From assembly GCF_000341105.1 (NCBI RefSeq), contig NZ_ANBB01000014.1, positions 62,001 through 126,000 of the forward strand: DNA of 64,000 nt, read 5' to 3'. Of the stretch, positions 42,214-50,454 are shown one piece after another. The number at the start of each line of letters is the position of its first letter. Position 1 is the first letter of the stretch. This DNA comes from Nocardiopsis potens DSM 45234. Its GTDB lineage: Bacteria; Actinomycetota; Actinomycetes; Streptosporangiales; Streptosporangiaceae. The notes below the pieces were generated by a model. The model saw only the letters and a program-made list of their open reading frames with translations, ran no database searches and had not been told where the DNA came from. The position numbers and the translations under genes were made by a program.

Positions 42214-42297
42214 CCGGCGGCCGGATCCGGCCGCCGGGCGGCCCCGGGGCGATGGCCGGGGCGCCATCGGAGCGCTCCGATGGCGCCCCGGCCATCG
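42214..42297. repeat. Two adjacent perfect palindromes
   Basis: A 24-bp perfect palindrome, CCGGCGGCCGGATCCGGC at its left part (42214-42237), is followed by a 48-bp perfect palindrome with no loop (42250-42297). The latter has outer word CGATGGCCGGGGCGCC and centre GGAGCGCTCC. They lie between array members 3 and 4 and could terminate the transcript from member 4. The second shares the CGATGG edge and AGCGCT centre with the dispersed family. Confidence 0.85.
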
Positions 42298-42335
42298 AGT
42301 GAGGAGGACGCAGGGCCCGGCGGCGGCGCCGGGCC

Positions 42336-43031
42336 TCAGTACAGGACGTTGCCGGGGACGAACCCCTGCACCCAGGAGCCCGCCTGGGTGAACATCCACA
42401 GGGTGAGCACGGCCATGACGAAGAACATCACGGCAGCCGCGCCCAGGCAGTACCAGGAGTACCGGGTCAGCGTCTCGGCCTCCTCGTACAGGCCGCGGTC
42501 GCGCTTGTGCCCGGCACGCACCGCGAACACGATGCCGACCACGCCGAAGATCCAGTTGGCGCAGCAGAGGAAGGTCATCGCGTGCAGGATGAGCGCCATG
42601 GTGGAGCTGCTGGCGCCGCCGCCCGGGGCGGGGGCCGGGCGCTCGGCGCGGGCTTCGCGGTCCTCCTCGGCTCCGCGGTCCTCGCGCACCTCGCGGGCCT
42701 CGCGGGTCTCACGGCCGGTGTCCGCCCCGCGGTCCCCGTGGTCCCGGTGGCCTCCGCGGTCCCGGCGGTCCCCGCGGGGCCGGGAGCCGGTGCCGGGCCG
42801 GCGCTCCGGGGCGGTTCCGCGCTCCGCTCGCTCCGCGCGGCCCGCGTGTTCCTCTCGGTCCGCGCGCCCCTCCCGCTCCTCGGCGGGGGCCGGGGGGCGG
42901 TCCGCGCGGTCCTCGGCCCGCTCCCGCCGGGGCGGCTCCTGCCGGGCGGGCCCCTCGGGTCTGCGGGGGCGCCGGGGCGGTGGCTCGTCACGGGGGGACG
43001 CGGCGCCGGGCGGCAGCTGCGGGTCGCTCAT
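42336..43031 (-). CDS. Dispanin-like membrane protein with long charged head, array member 4
   Basis: A 231-residue protein. The first 130 residues are an extreme Arg/Glu/Asp-rich low-complexity head (runs such as EEREGRADREEHAGRAERAER), likely disordered and cytoplasmic. The membrane part repeats the array pattern: MALILHAMTFLCCANWIFGVVGIVFAV with a Cys-Cys pair, the charged loop GHKRDRGLYEEAETLTRYSWY and a second helix. The ATG at 43031 has GAAAGGG upstream. It is the first of the four co-oriented genes. The head could be a scaffold for partner binding; no partner is known. Confidence 0.6.
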   Translation of the reverse strand: MSDPQLPPGAASPRDEPPPRRPRRPEGPARQEPPRRERAEDRADRPPAPAEEREGRADREEHAGRAERAERGTAPERRPGTGSRPRGDRRDRGGHRDHGDRGADTGRETREAREVREDRGAEEDREARAERPAPAPGGGASSSTMALILHAMTFLCCANWIFGVVGIVFAVRAGHKRDRGLYEEAETLTRYSWYCLGAAAVMFFVMAVLTLWMFTQAGSWVQGFVPGNVLY

Positions 43032-43135
43032 CGCGGCCGACCCTTTCTGTTTCTCGGGGGCCTTCGAGGTCCCTCCTATCTCACCAGAAGGCCCGATCCC
43101 GTGCAGGGCCGGGATTCCGCTCGGCCGTGGCCGGA

Positions 43136-43468
43136 TCAGTCGAAGTCGATGCGGACCGAGTGGACGGTGAGCAGCGGCGGGATCCACTGGGTGGCGTCGC
43201 GCCCCGCGCCGAGCGCGACCCCGGTGCAGTCCGGGCCGGAGTAGAGCGCGTAGTCCGCGATCGGGTCGGCGTCGGCGTAGCCCACCGGGCGGGGCGCGGC
43301 GAAGGTGTGGCAGCCGTCCTCGACCTCCAGCACGGTGTGGCCGAGGCCGGGGGCCGCGTAGAGCTCCAGGGTGCCGGAGCCGGCGGTCGCGGCGCCGGCC
43401 GCGGGGGCCGTGCTGAGCAGGAGCCCGGTGAGGGCGGCGGCCAGGGCGGCGGAGCCGGGTGCGCGCAT
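43136..43468 (-). CDS. Small secreted protein, possibly beta/gamma-crystallin-like
   Basis: A 110-residue exported protein. The signal peptide covers about residues 1-27 (AALAAALTGLLLSTAPAAGA). The mature part GTLELYAAPGLGHTVLEVEDGCHTF... YALYSGPDCTGVALGAG resembles one beta/gamma-crystallin or I36-type Greek-key motif, with two cysteines probably paired. The ATG at 43468 fits the signal peptide and has a purine-rich GAGAGAGG site; an upstream ATG at 43546 would bury the signal. Function unknown. Confidence 0.6.
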   Translation of the reverse strand: MRAPGSAALAAALTGLLLSTAPAAGAATAGSGTLELYAAPGLGHTVLEVEDGCHTFAAPRPVGYADADPIADYALYSGPDCTGVALGAGRDATQWIPPLLTVHSVRIDFD

Positions 43469-43684
43469 GTCGGCCTCTCTCGTCGGTGCGGACCGGGGCG
43501 GGCGGCCCCGGTCGTCGGGGCAAGGGGGCAGGGCCCATTCATACACCGCGGAGCGGACTCGCGCGGCTACTTTCGGTCAGCAAGGCGGAAGTGGATCGGC
43601 CGACCGGTACTCGGTGAACGGGATATTCGCCGAGTACGGGGTGATTCCGGGCGGGCGGCGCCGATCTTGCGGCACCATGTGCCC

Positions 43685-44515
43685 ATGACCGAGCAACCCG
43701 AGCGCCTGGTCCTGGACTACGTCTCGCGGGTGGGGGAGGCCGCGTACGGGGCGATCCCCTCGCGGCGGCGGGTCGCCTTCCTCGCGGAGGTCCGGACCAG
43801 GGTGGACGAGGCCTGTGCGGCCGCCGGCGCGCGCAGCGCGGGCGAGGTGCGCCGGGTGCTGCGCGGCTTCGGCGCCCCGGAGGACGTGGTCGAGGCGGAG
43901 CTGTCCGCGCGGGCCGGGGAGGCGGGCGGCCCCGGGGGCGGCGGGCCGGACGGGGAGGGCGCGGGCGCGCCGAACGGGCGGGTCTACCGGCGCCGCGACC
44001 CGCCGCCGTGGCGCGGCGGTCCGGAGACCGGCTGGCTGGGATCGCAGGCCGGGACCGGCCGGGCGGTCGCGGTGGGGCCGGAGCGGGGCTCGCCCATCGT
44101 GACGACCAGGTCGCGGAGCACGGCCGGGCGGGCCGCCGGCACCGTCGGCGCGCTGCTGGCCCACCCGGCCGAGCTGACCGCGCTCCTGCTCCACCTGGCC
44201 GGGGCGGTCCTGGCCGCGGCCGCGCCGCTGTGGCCGGTCGCCGCCGTGATGGTGGGGCTGAGCCGGGTGTGGCGGCGCCGCGACAAATGGGTGCTGGTGG
44301 GCGGGCCGGTCGCGGCGACGGCGGTCGGCATGGCGCTGTGGCCGGGGGAGGCGCCCTATGTGGACCAGTACCTGCTCGGCTCGCTCGCCGAGACCGGTCT
44401 GATCGGCCTGCGGGCGGCGCTGGCGGGGTGCGCCGGCTACATGCTGCTCCGGATCGGCAAAGCGGCCGGAAAAGCCGCCGCGGAGAAGGCGGAGAACGGG
44501 GTCATGGACCGTTAA
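43685..44515 (+). CDS. HAAS-domain membrane protein
   Basis: A 276-residue protein. Residues 1-75 match the HAAS signalling domain (LVLDYVSRVGEAAYGAIPSRRRVAFLAEVRTRVDEA, VRRVLRGFGAPEDVVEAEL), a helical module common beside PadR regulators or in permease prefixes. A Gly-rich linker with a Pro/Arg patch follows, then three or four membrane helices (LTALLLHLAGAVLAAAAPLWPVAAVMV, VLVGGPVAATAVGMALW, GLRAALAGCAGYMLL). The ATG at 43685 may be leaderless, with CACCAT six bases upstream. No PadR gene is adjacent. It may be a sensor or regulatory membrane protein. Confidence 0.65.
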   Translation: MTEQPERLVLDYVSRVGEAAYGAIPSRRRVAFLAEVRTRVDEACAAAGARSAGEVRRVLRGFGAPEDVVEAELSARAGEAGGPGGGGPDGEGAGAPNGRVYRRRDPPPWRGGPETGWLGSQAGTGRAVAVGPERGSPIVTTRSRSTAGRAAGTVGALLAHPAELTALLLHLAGAVLAAAAPLWPVAAVMVGLSRVWRRRDKWVLVGGPVAATAVGMALWPGEAPYVDQYLLGSLAETGLIGLRAALAGCAGYMLLRIGKAAGKAAAEKAENGVMDR

Positions 44516-44994
44516 ATCCTCTGGAATAACATCCTTGACCTGCACTTTCCTGGGCGTGTCGGAAGGGCGGCCCGGGTAAGCATGGTCGTGCGTCGCCGTT
44601 CCGGACAGCGGCTCCCGCGCGGACGGCGCGATCGGCGCCCGCCGTATTCGGGGCGCCGGGCAGGTCCGACGCCGCCCCGGCTCCGCCGGGTCCCGTCCCA
44701 TCACTCCGCAACCAGCGGTGGCGGGGCGGCCGTCAGAGAGAGGCCCGGAAATCCGCTTCCGGGCCTCTCGCCCTGCCCGGGGCACTGGCCGGTTATGGCC
44801 GATGCGTTTATCCGCATTTGGCGGAATCGGCGGCGCGCTTCCCCTCGCCCGCCGAGTTCGGGGAGCACTAGCCTTGAAATCCCCTATGAAAAGATGGGTC
44901 TGCGGGATCTAGCGGACATTCGCCTAAGAACAGGGCGCCCCCCTCTCGGTCCCCCCACACCGTCTGGTCCTACGGCGAGAACGTGAGGTCACAC
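44516..44994. other. Gene-free 479-bp region with one strong hairpin
   Basis: The stretch holds a perfect 13-bp hairpin, GAGAGGCCCGGAA / TTCCGGGCCTCTC (44738-44769, loop ATCCGC). It may terminate the HAAS gene or act as an attenuator. The rest should carry the cold shock promoter and 5' leader; TTGAAA at 44874 has no good -10 partner. Open frames here do not look coding. Confidence 0.5.
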
Positions 44995-45378
44995 GTGCCC
45001 ACCGGCAAGGTCAAGTGGTACGACAACGACAAGGGATTCGGTTTTCTCACCCGCGACGACGGCGGTGAGGTCTTCGTGCACTCCTCGGCGCTGCCGGCCG
45101 GGACGCAGTCCCTGCGGGCCGGCCAGCGGGTGGAGTTCGGCGTGGTCGAGGGGCGCAAGGGCGCGCAGGCCCTGCAGGTGCGGCTGCTCGACGCCCCCCG
45201 GTCGGTGGCCAAGGCGCTGCGGAAGAAGCCCGACGAGATGGTCGTCATCGTCGAGGACCTGATCAAGCTGCTGGACGGGGTGTCCGGCTCCTACCGGAGG
45301 GGCAAGCACCCGGACCGCCGCGAGGCGGCCAAGATCGCGCAGGTCCTGCGGGTGGTCGCGGACGACCTGGAGGCCTGA
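44995..45378 (+). CDS. Cold shock domain protein with C-terminal extension
   Basis: A 127-residue RNA-binding protein. Residues 1-65 form the cold shock domain with RNP1 KGFGFL and RNP2 VFVHSSAL (GKVKWYDNDKGFGFLTRDDGGEVFVHSSAL). A helical basic tail of about 60 residues (KALRKKPDEMVVIVEDLIKLLDGVSG... REAAKIAQVLRVVADDLEA) follows, as in the longer actinobacterial Csp proteins. The GTG at 44995 has GTGAGG six bases upstream. DUF3027 and AIM24 genes follow on the same strand, a familiar actinomycete order. Confidence 0.92.
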   Translation: MPTGKVKWYDNDKGFGFLTRDDGGEVFVHSSALPAGTQSLRAGQRVEFGVVEGRKGAQALQVRLLDAPRSVAKALRKKPDEMVVIVEDLIKLLDGVSGSYRRGKHPDRREAAKIAQVLRVVADDLEA

Positions 45379-45394
45379 TCCCGGCCCGGCCCGC

Positions 45395-45420
45395 CGCCGC
45401 CCCGGTGAGCTGGGGCGGCG
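45395..45420. terminator. Hairpin terminator after the cold shock gene
   Basis: A 9-bp stem, CGCCGCCCC / GGGGCGGCG, with an 8-base loop, 16 bases after the stop. Confidence 0.6.
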
Positions 45421-45563
45421 CGGTTCCGGCCGGACTCCGGAGTGACCCCTGACACAGGTGGGGCGCGCGGCCCGCCCGGGAAGCGCCCTACCTCCCCATT
45501 TCGACGTAACGGTCGTCTATCGAGTCGGTGTCGTGGTCTCGGTGGTGGCGGCGATCAGCGAAA

Positions 45564-46382
45564 ATGGATGATGTGAGCCGTAGCCGTCGTACCCCCGCAC
45601 CTGACAAGGCCAGCATGGAAGCGGTCGACCTCGCCCGCGAGGCCGCCGTCGAGATCGCGCGTCCGGAGTGGGTCGGTGAACACCTCTCCGCCTACGTCGA
45701 AGGCGACCGGGTGGTGACGCACCTGTTCGCGTGCCTGGACCCGGCCTACACCGGCTGGCGCTATGCCGTGACCGTGGTGCGCGCATCCCGCGCCAAGGTC
45801 GTGACGGTCAACGAGGCCGTGATGCTCCCCGGCAAGGAGGCGCTGCTGGCGCCGGACTGGGTGCCGTGGAAGGAGCGCCTGCGCCCCGGCGACGTCGGCG
45901 TCGGCGACCTGCTGCCCGCCGCGCCCGACGACGAGCGGCTGGAGCCCGGGTTCGGCCAGGTCTCCGAGGACGCCCTGGAAGAGGAGGGCGAGGACCGGCA
46001 GATGATCTGGGAGCTGGGCCTGGGCCGCAAGCGGGTGCTCTCCGAGGCGGGGCGCGAGTCCGCCGCCGAGCGCTGGTACAACGGCGAGGCCGGGCCGCGC
46101 AGCCCGATCGCGGCCGCCGCCCCCGGGCGCTGCGCCACCTGCGGTTTCATGACGCTCATGGCCGGCGGCTTCCGGCGCATGTTCGGTGTGTGCACCAACG
46201 AGTTCGCACCCGACGACGGCAAGGTCGTCTCCTTCGACCACGGCTGCGGCGCCCACTCCGAGGCGGTCCGCGAGCCGGTCCGCGCCGAGCGGGCCTCCGA
46301 GCCCGTGGTGGACGAGCTGGGCTACGATCACATCGTTTTCGACGATACGACCGAGCTGGAGCTGGTCTCCTCCGAGGGCTGA
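45564..46382 (+). CDS. DUF3027 domain protein
   Basis: A 272-residue soluble protein of the actinobacterial DUF3027 family. Hallmarks are EAVDLAREAAVEIA, a WRYAVTVVRASRAKVVTVNE strand, LLAPDWVPWKERLRPGDVGVGDLLP, and a zinc-ribbon-like CATCGF with a later CTNEFAPDDGKVVSFDHGCGAHSE. Those four cysteines and histidines may bind a metal. It stands directly after the cold shock gene, as in many relatives, which hints at a linked role in RNA or stress biology. The ATG at 45564 lacks a strong ribosome site. Function unknown. Confidence 0.85.
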   Translation: MDDVSRSRRTPAPDKASMEAVDLAREAAVEIARPEWVGEHLSAYVEGDRVVTHLFACLDPAYTGWRYAVTVVRASRAKVVTVNEAVMLPGKEALLAPDWVPWKERLRPGDVGVGDLLPAAPDDERLEPGFGQVSEDALEEEGEDRQMIWELGLGRKRVLSEAGRESAAERWYNGEAGPRSPIAAAAPGRCATCGFMTLMAGGFRRMFGVCTNEFAPDDGKVVSFDHGCGAHSEAVREPVRAERASEPVVDELGYDHIVFDDTTELELVSSEG

Positions 46383-46412
46383 CCGGGCGGGGGCCCGCCC
46401 GGAGGGAGCCGC

Positions 46413-47075
46413 ATGCGCAGCAGCCTTTTCGACGAGGCCGCGGAGAACGACCGGCCGGGCATGTCCCTGCAGAACCGCAAGATGCTCCGGGTCCGCCTGG
46501 AGGGCGGCGAGTTCCACGCCCGGCAGGGGTCGATGGTCGCCTACCAGGGGCAGGTCGACTTCGCCTACAAGGGCTCCGGGGTGAAGCGGTTCCTGAAGAA
46601 GGCGTTCACCGGTGAGGGGCTGTCGCTGATGACGGTCTCCGGGGCCGGCGACGTGTTCCTCGCCCGGGACGCCTGGGACGTGCACCTGGTCGACCTGGAG
46701 GACGACTCGATCACGGTCAACGCGGAGAACGTGCTGGCCTTCGAGTCCGGCCTGGACTGGGACATCTCCCGGGTGGAGGGCGCCGGGATGGCCGCGGGCG
46801 GCCTGTTCAACACCGTGTTCACCGGGCGCGGCCGGATCGCCGTGGCCTGCCTGGGCGCCCCGGTGCTGATCGGCGTCGACCAGCCCACCTACGCCGACAC
46901 CCAGTCCGTCGTCGCCTGGTCCACCTCGCTGCGCACCGGGGTGCGCCGCACCGCCAAGGCCGGCGCGCTGATCGGCCGGGGCAGCGGCGAGGCGTTCCAG
47001 ATCGCCTTCGAGGGCGATGGCTTCGTCCTGGTGCAGGCCTCCGAGGGCCCGCCGCCGCAGCCCGCCCAGGGCTGA
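46413..47075 (+). CDS. AIM24 family protein
   Basis: A 220-residue beta-rich protein of the AIM24 (TIGR00266-like) family. The N-terminal half carries VRLEGGEFHARQGSMVAYQGQVDFAYKG and the second half LAFESGLDWDISRVEGAG, TGRGRIAVACLGAPVLIGV and TYADTQSVVAWSTSL, the usual double-stranded beta-helix pattern. Bacterial members are of unknown function; the yeast namesake is mitochondrial. It starts 30 bp after the DUF3027 stop with GGAGGGAG upstream, so the two are probably co-transcribed. Confidence 0.85.
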   Translation: MRSSLFDEAAENDRPGMSLQNRKMLRVRLEGGEFHARQGSMVAYQGQVDFAYKGSGVKRFLKKAFTGEGLSLMTVSGAGDVFLARDAWDVHLVDLEDDSITVNAENVLAFESGLDWDISRVEGAGMAAGGLFNTVFTGRGRIAVACLGAPVLIGVDQPTYADTQSVVAWSTSLRTGVRRTAKAGALIGRGSGEAFQIAFEGDGFVLVQASEGPPPQPAQG

Positions 47076-47149
47076 CCCGCCGACCGGGCCGCTGCGCTCC
47101 GCCCGGCCCCATACCCGCCCGGTCCGGTCGCGCCCGCCTCATCGCGGGC

Positions 47150-47215
47150 CACGACGAGGCGGGCGCGGGGCCGGGGCTCTGGGCTCAACGAGGTGGGGGC
47201 GGGGTTCGGGTGCGG
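47150..47215. repeat. Degenerate repeat remnant
   Basis: GGGCTCAACGAGGTGGG (47181-47197), with nearby GGGCGCGGGGC, recalls the right edges of the palindromes at 4759 and 4881. No full inverted partner is present. The rest of the gap 47076-47342 holds only the promoter region of the next gene. Confidence 0.35.
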
Positions 47216-47342
47216 GGGGAGAGCGGCGGTGCCGGGGGCGACGGGGTCGGCCGAATCGGGGATGCGACGCGGCGGGGAACCCGCTCGGCGCCCCCTCCTC
47301 CGTCGCGTACCGTAGTCCCGCACCGATCCGGGAGGAGACCCC

Positions 47343-50300
47343 ATGGACGCCCGAACCGCCGATCCGTACGGCACCGCCGGGCTGCGGCGGCGCGTGCTCG
47401 ACGGCTGGTCCGCGTCGCCCTCCCGGTTCCGGGAGGACGCCAACGCCGAAGAGGACCACGCCCTCGGCGGGTACCGCGACCGCGCCGTCGTCGAGCTGGC
47501 CCAGAACGCCGCGGACGCCGCGCTGCGCGCCGGGGTCCCCGGCCGGCTGCTGCTCCGCCTGGACGGCGGCGCGTTCACCGCCGCCAACACCGGCGCCCCG
47601 CTCACCGCGGAGGGCGTGGAGTCGATGTCCACCCTGCGCGCCTCGGCCAAGCGCGGCGGGGACGGCGCGGCCCCGGTCGGCCGGTTCGGCGTCGGCTTCG
47701 CCTCGGTGGCCGCGCTCTCCGACGACGTCACCGCCGCCTCCCGGGACGGCGCGGTGCGGTGGAGCGCCGAGGCCGCCCGCGCCGAGATCGGCGCCGAGCT
47801 GCTGGACACCGGCCGGGCCGACCCCGGCCTCGCCGAGGAGCTGCACCGCCGGGGCGGCGCCCTCCCGCTGCTCCGGCTCCCGTTCCCCGCCGAGGCCGCC
47901 CCGGAGGTCCCGGACGGCTACGACACCGCCGTCACCCTGCTGCTCCGCGACGCCGAGGCCCGCGCCACCGTCGCCCGGCTGCTCGCCCAGACCGGCCCGG
48001 CGCTGCTGCTGGCGCTGCCCGCGCTGACCGAGGTGCGGATCGAGGCCCCCGGCGGGGAGCGGGTGCTCACCCGCGCCGACCGGCCCTCCACCGACCCCGA
48101 CCTGCCCGGGGCGGAGGACGTGCTGATCAGCGCGGACGGCCCGGACGGGCCGAGCGGCACGCACTGGCGCACCCTCACCCGCACCGGCCGCTTCGCCCCC
48201 GGGCAGCTGGCCGACCGGCCGGTGGAGGAGCGGGACCGGCCGGACTGGACGCTGACCTGGGCGACCGCCCTCGACGCCGAAGGGCGCCCCGGCCTGCCGC
48301 CGGGCGTCCCCCGGGTGCTGCACGCCCCCACCCCCTCCGACACCCCGCTGGACCTGCCCGCGCTGCTCATCGCCTCGTTCCCGCTCACCCCGGACCGCCG
48401 CGGGGTCGCCCCCGGCCCCGCGGCCGACGCGCTGCTCGCCGAGGCCGCCGAGGCCTACGCCGAGCTGCTCTGCCGGCTGGCGCCGCATGCGGCGCTCGAC
48501 CTGGTCCCGCAGCCGGTGCTGGGCGGCGGCGAGTTCGACGGCCGGTTCCGCGCGCTGGCCGGCGAACCGCTGCAGGACGCCCCGTTCCTGCGCACCGCGG
48601 GCGGCGAACCGGTCAGCCCGCGCGACGCGGTGCTGGTGGAGGGCGGCCCCGAGGTCGCGGAGGCGCTCGCCGGCGCGGTCCCGGCCGCGCTGCCCGGCGA
48701 CGCCGACCCCGCCCACCCCGGCCTGGCCCGGCTCCGGGTGCGCCGGATCGGCCCGGCCGAGCTGGCCGACCTCCTCGCCGAACTGGACCGGGAGCCGGCC
48801 TGGTGGGCGCGGCTGTACGCGGCGCTGCGCGGCGCGGTCGCCGCCGGGGCCGACGCCGACGAGCTCGGCGCGCTGCCGGTGCCGCTGGCCGACGGCAGGA
48901 CGGTGCGCGGCCCGCGCTCCCTGCTCATCCCCGGGCCCGGCGTCTTCGAGGCGCTGCCGGACCCGCGCGCGCCGGCCCCGCTCGGCCTGCGCATCGTGCA
49001 CCCGGACGCGGCCGACCCGCTGCTGGTCCGGCTGGGCGCGGTGGAGGCCGGGCCGTTCGCGGTGCTCTCCGACGCGCAGACCCGGGCGGCGGTCCAGGGG
49101 TCGCTGGACGCCGAGGACCCGGACGCGATCGCCGCCCCGGTGCTCGCCCTGGCCGCGGCCTCCGGTGCGTCCACCGCGGACCTGCCCTGGCTGGCCGAGC
49201 TGGCGCTCCGCGACGACGAGGACGGCTACTCGGTCGCCGGCGAGCTGCTGCTGCCGGAGAGCCCGCTGCGCGAGGTGTTCACCGACGACGCCCCGTTCGG
49301 GCTGGTCGCGGGCGACCTGGTGGAGCGGTACGGGGCCCGGTTGCTCGCCGCGGTCGGCGTGCTGGACGGCTTCACCGTGGTCCGCGCCGAGGACGTGACG
49401 CTGGGCGAGGCCCTGGAGGAGGTCCTGGACGACCTCCCGCTGGACGGCCTGGAGGAGTGGGCCGAGGAGGTCGCCGCCCGGCTCGGCGACCCCGACCTGC
49501 CGCCGACCGTCCCCGAGCTGGTGGCAGTGGCCGACCTGGAGTTCGTCCGGGAGGACCGCTGGCCCCGGGCGCTGGAGCTGCTGGCCGGGGCCGGGACCCG
49601 CGCCGCGGTCACCGACCCGGCCCGGGTGCTGCTGGAGGGCGGCCGCTCGGCGGACGTCCCGTCCTACACCGCCTGGTGGCTGCGGACCGGGGCGCTGCTC
49701 GGCGGGGCGGCCCCGGGCGAGCTGCGGCTGCCCGACGCCGACCCGGTGCTGCACGGGCTGTACGAGCCCGCGCCGAAGGGCGTCGACGCGGCCCTGGCCC
49801 GCGCGATCGGCGTCCGCGGCGCCCTGGAGGACCTGCTCGCCGACCCGGACGGGCCGGACGACCTGCTGGACCGGCTGGCCGACCCGGAGCGCCGGATCGG
49901 CCACCGGGCGCTGCACCGGCTGTGGACCGCGCTGGCCGGGGCCGACCCGGACCGGGTGGAGCCGCCGGAGCGGGTGCGCGCGGTGCAGGGCGGCGCGATC
50001 GTCGTCGCCGACGCCGAGGACGCCCTGGTGGTGGACGCCCCCGACCTGCTGCCGCTGCTGGCCGACCGCCCGGTGCTGCTCCCGCCCGCCGGGCTGGCCG
50101 CCGCGCTGGCCGACGTCCTCGACCTGCCGCTGGCCGGCGAGGAGATCCCGGCGCCGGTCACCGCCCCCGGCGACGTCCGCCGGGTCCCCGACGAGGTCCG
50201 GCACTTCATCGACACCGACGCGCTGACCTACGTGCACCACGAGTCGATCGAGGCCGGCGGCGTCGGCCTGGAGTGGCGCCTCGCGGAGGGCGTGCCGCAC

Positions 50301-50435
50301 GCCACCGGCCCCGAGGGCCTGGCCCGCGCCCTGTGCTGGAAGGCCGGCGCCTGGCACCGCCGCCACCTCGTCGCCCGCGTCCTCACCGACCCGGACCGCG
50401 CCCCGTTCCTGCTGGCCGAGGCCGACCTGGAGTGA
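47343..50435 (+). CDS. Sacsin-like N-terminal ATPase (GHKL) large protein
   Basis: A 1030-residue protein whose first 120 residues are a Hsp90/sacsin-type GHKL ATPase. The N box is RDRAVVELAQNAADAALRAG, followed by FTAANTGAPLTAEGVESMSTLRASAK and the ATP lid VGRFGVGFASVAAL. The remaining 900 residues are acidic, helical and Leu/Ala/Pro-rich with no recognisable domain. Annotation pipelines call such proteins sacsin N-terminal ATP-binding-like. A chaperone-like or defence-linked role is possible; a few phage-defence systems use similar ATPases, but no partner nuclease is adjacent. The ATG at 47343 follows GGAGGAG. It is convergent with the methyltransferase gene. Confidence 0.82.
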   Translation: MDARTADPYGTAGLRRRVLDGWSASPSRFREDANAEEDHALGGYRDRAVVELAQNAADAALRAGVPGRLLLRLDGGAFTAANTGAPLTAEGVESMSTLRASAKRGGDGAAPVGRFGVGFASVAALSDDVTAASRDGAVRWSAEAARAEIGAELLDTGRADPGLAEELHRRGGALPLLRLPFPAEAAPEVPDGYDTAVTLLLRDAEARATVARLLAQTGPALLLALPALTEVRIEAPGGERVLTRADRPSTDPDLPGAEDVLISADGPDGPSGTHWRTLTRTGRFAPGQLADRPVEERDRPDWTLTWATALDAEGRPGLPPGVPRVLHAPTPSDTPLDLPALLIASFPLTPDRRGVAPGPAADALLAEAAEAYAELLCRLAPHAALDLVPQPVLGGGEFDGRFRALAGEPLQDAPFLRTAGGEPVSPRDAVLVEGGPEVAEALAGAVPAALPGDADPAHPGLARLRVRRIGPAELADLLAELDREPAWWARLYAALRGAVAAGADADELGALPVPLADGRTVRGPRSLLIPGPGVFEALPDPRAPAPLGLRIVHPDAADPLLVRLGAVEAGPFAVLSDAQTRAAVQGSLDAEDPDAIAAPVLALAAASGASTADLPWLAELALRDDEDGYSVAGELLLPESPLREVFTDDAPFGLVAGDLVERYGARLLAAVGVLDGFTVVRAEDVTLGEALEEVLDDLPLDGLEEWAEEVAARLGDPDLPPTVPELVAVADLEFVREDRWPRALELLAGAGTRAAVTDPARVLLEGGRSADVPSYTAWWLRTGALLGGAAPGELRLPDADPVLHGLYEPAPKGVDAALARAIGVRGALEDLLADPDGPDDLLDRLADPERRIGHRALHRLWTALAGADPDRVEPPERVRAVQGGAIVVADAEDALVVDAPDLLPLLADRPVLLPPAGLAAALADVLDLPLAGEEIPAPVTAPGDVRRVPDEVRHFIDTDALTYVHHESIEAGGVGLEWRLAEGVPHATGPEGLARALCWKAGAWHRRHLVARVLTDPDRAPFLLAEADLE

Positions 50436-50454
50436 CGCCCAGCGCAGAAGGGGG

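Noticed and set aside
42250-42297. Perfect 48-bp palindrome as a recombination or replication origin site
   Set aside because: It shares edges and centre with the dispersed palindrome family, lies between operon genes, and has no integrase, Rep gene or iterons nearby.
47139-50366. A 1075-codon minus-strand open frame opposite the sacsin-like gene
   Set aside because: The sense strand has clear GHKL ATPase motifs; the antisense frame is repetitive Gly/Arg/Val sequence without any motif.
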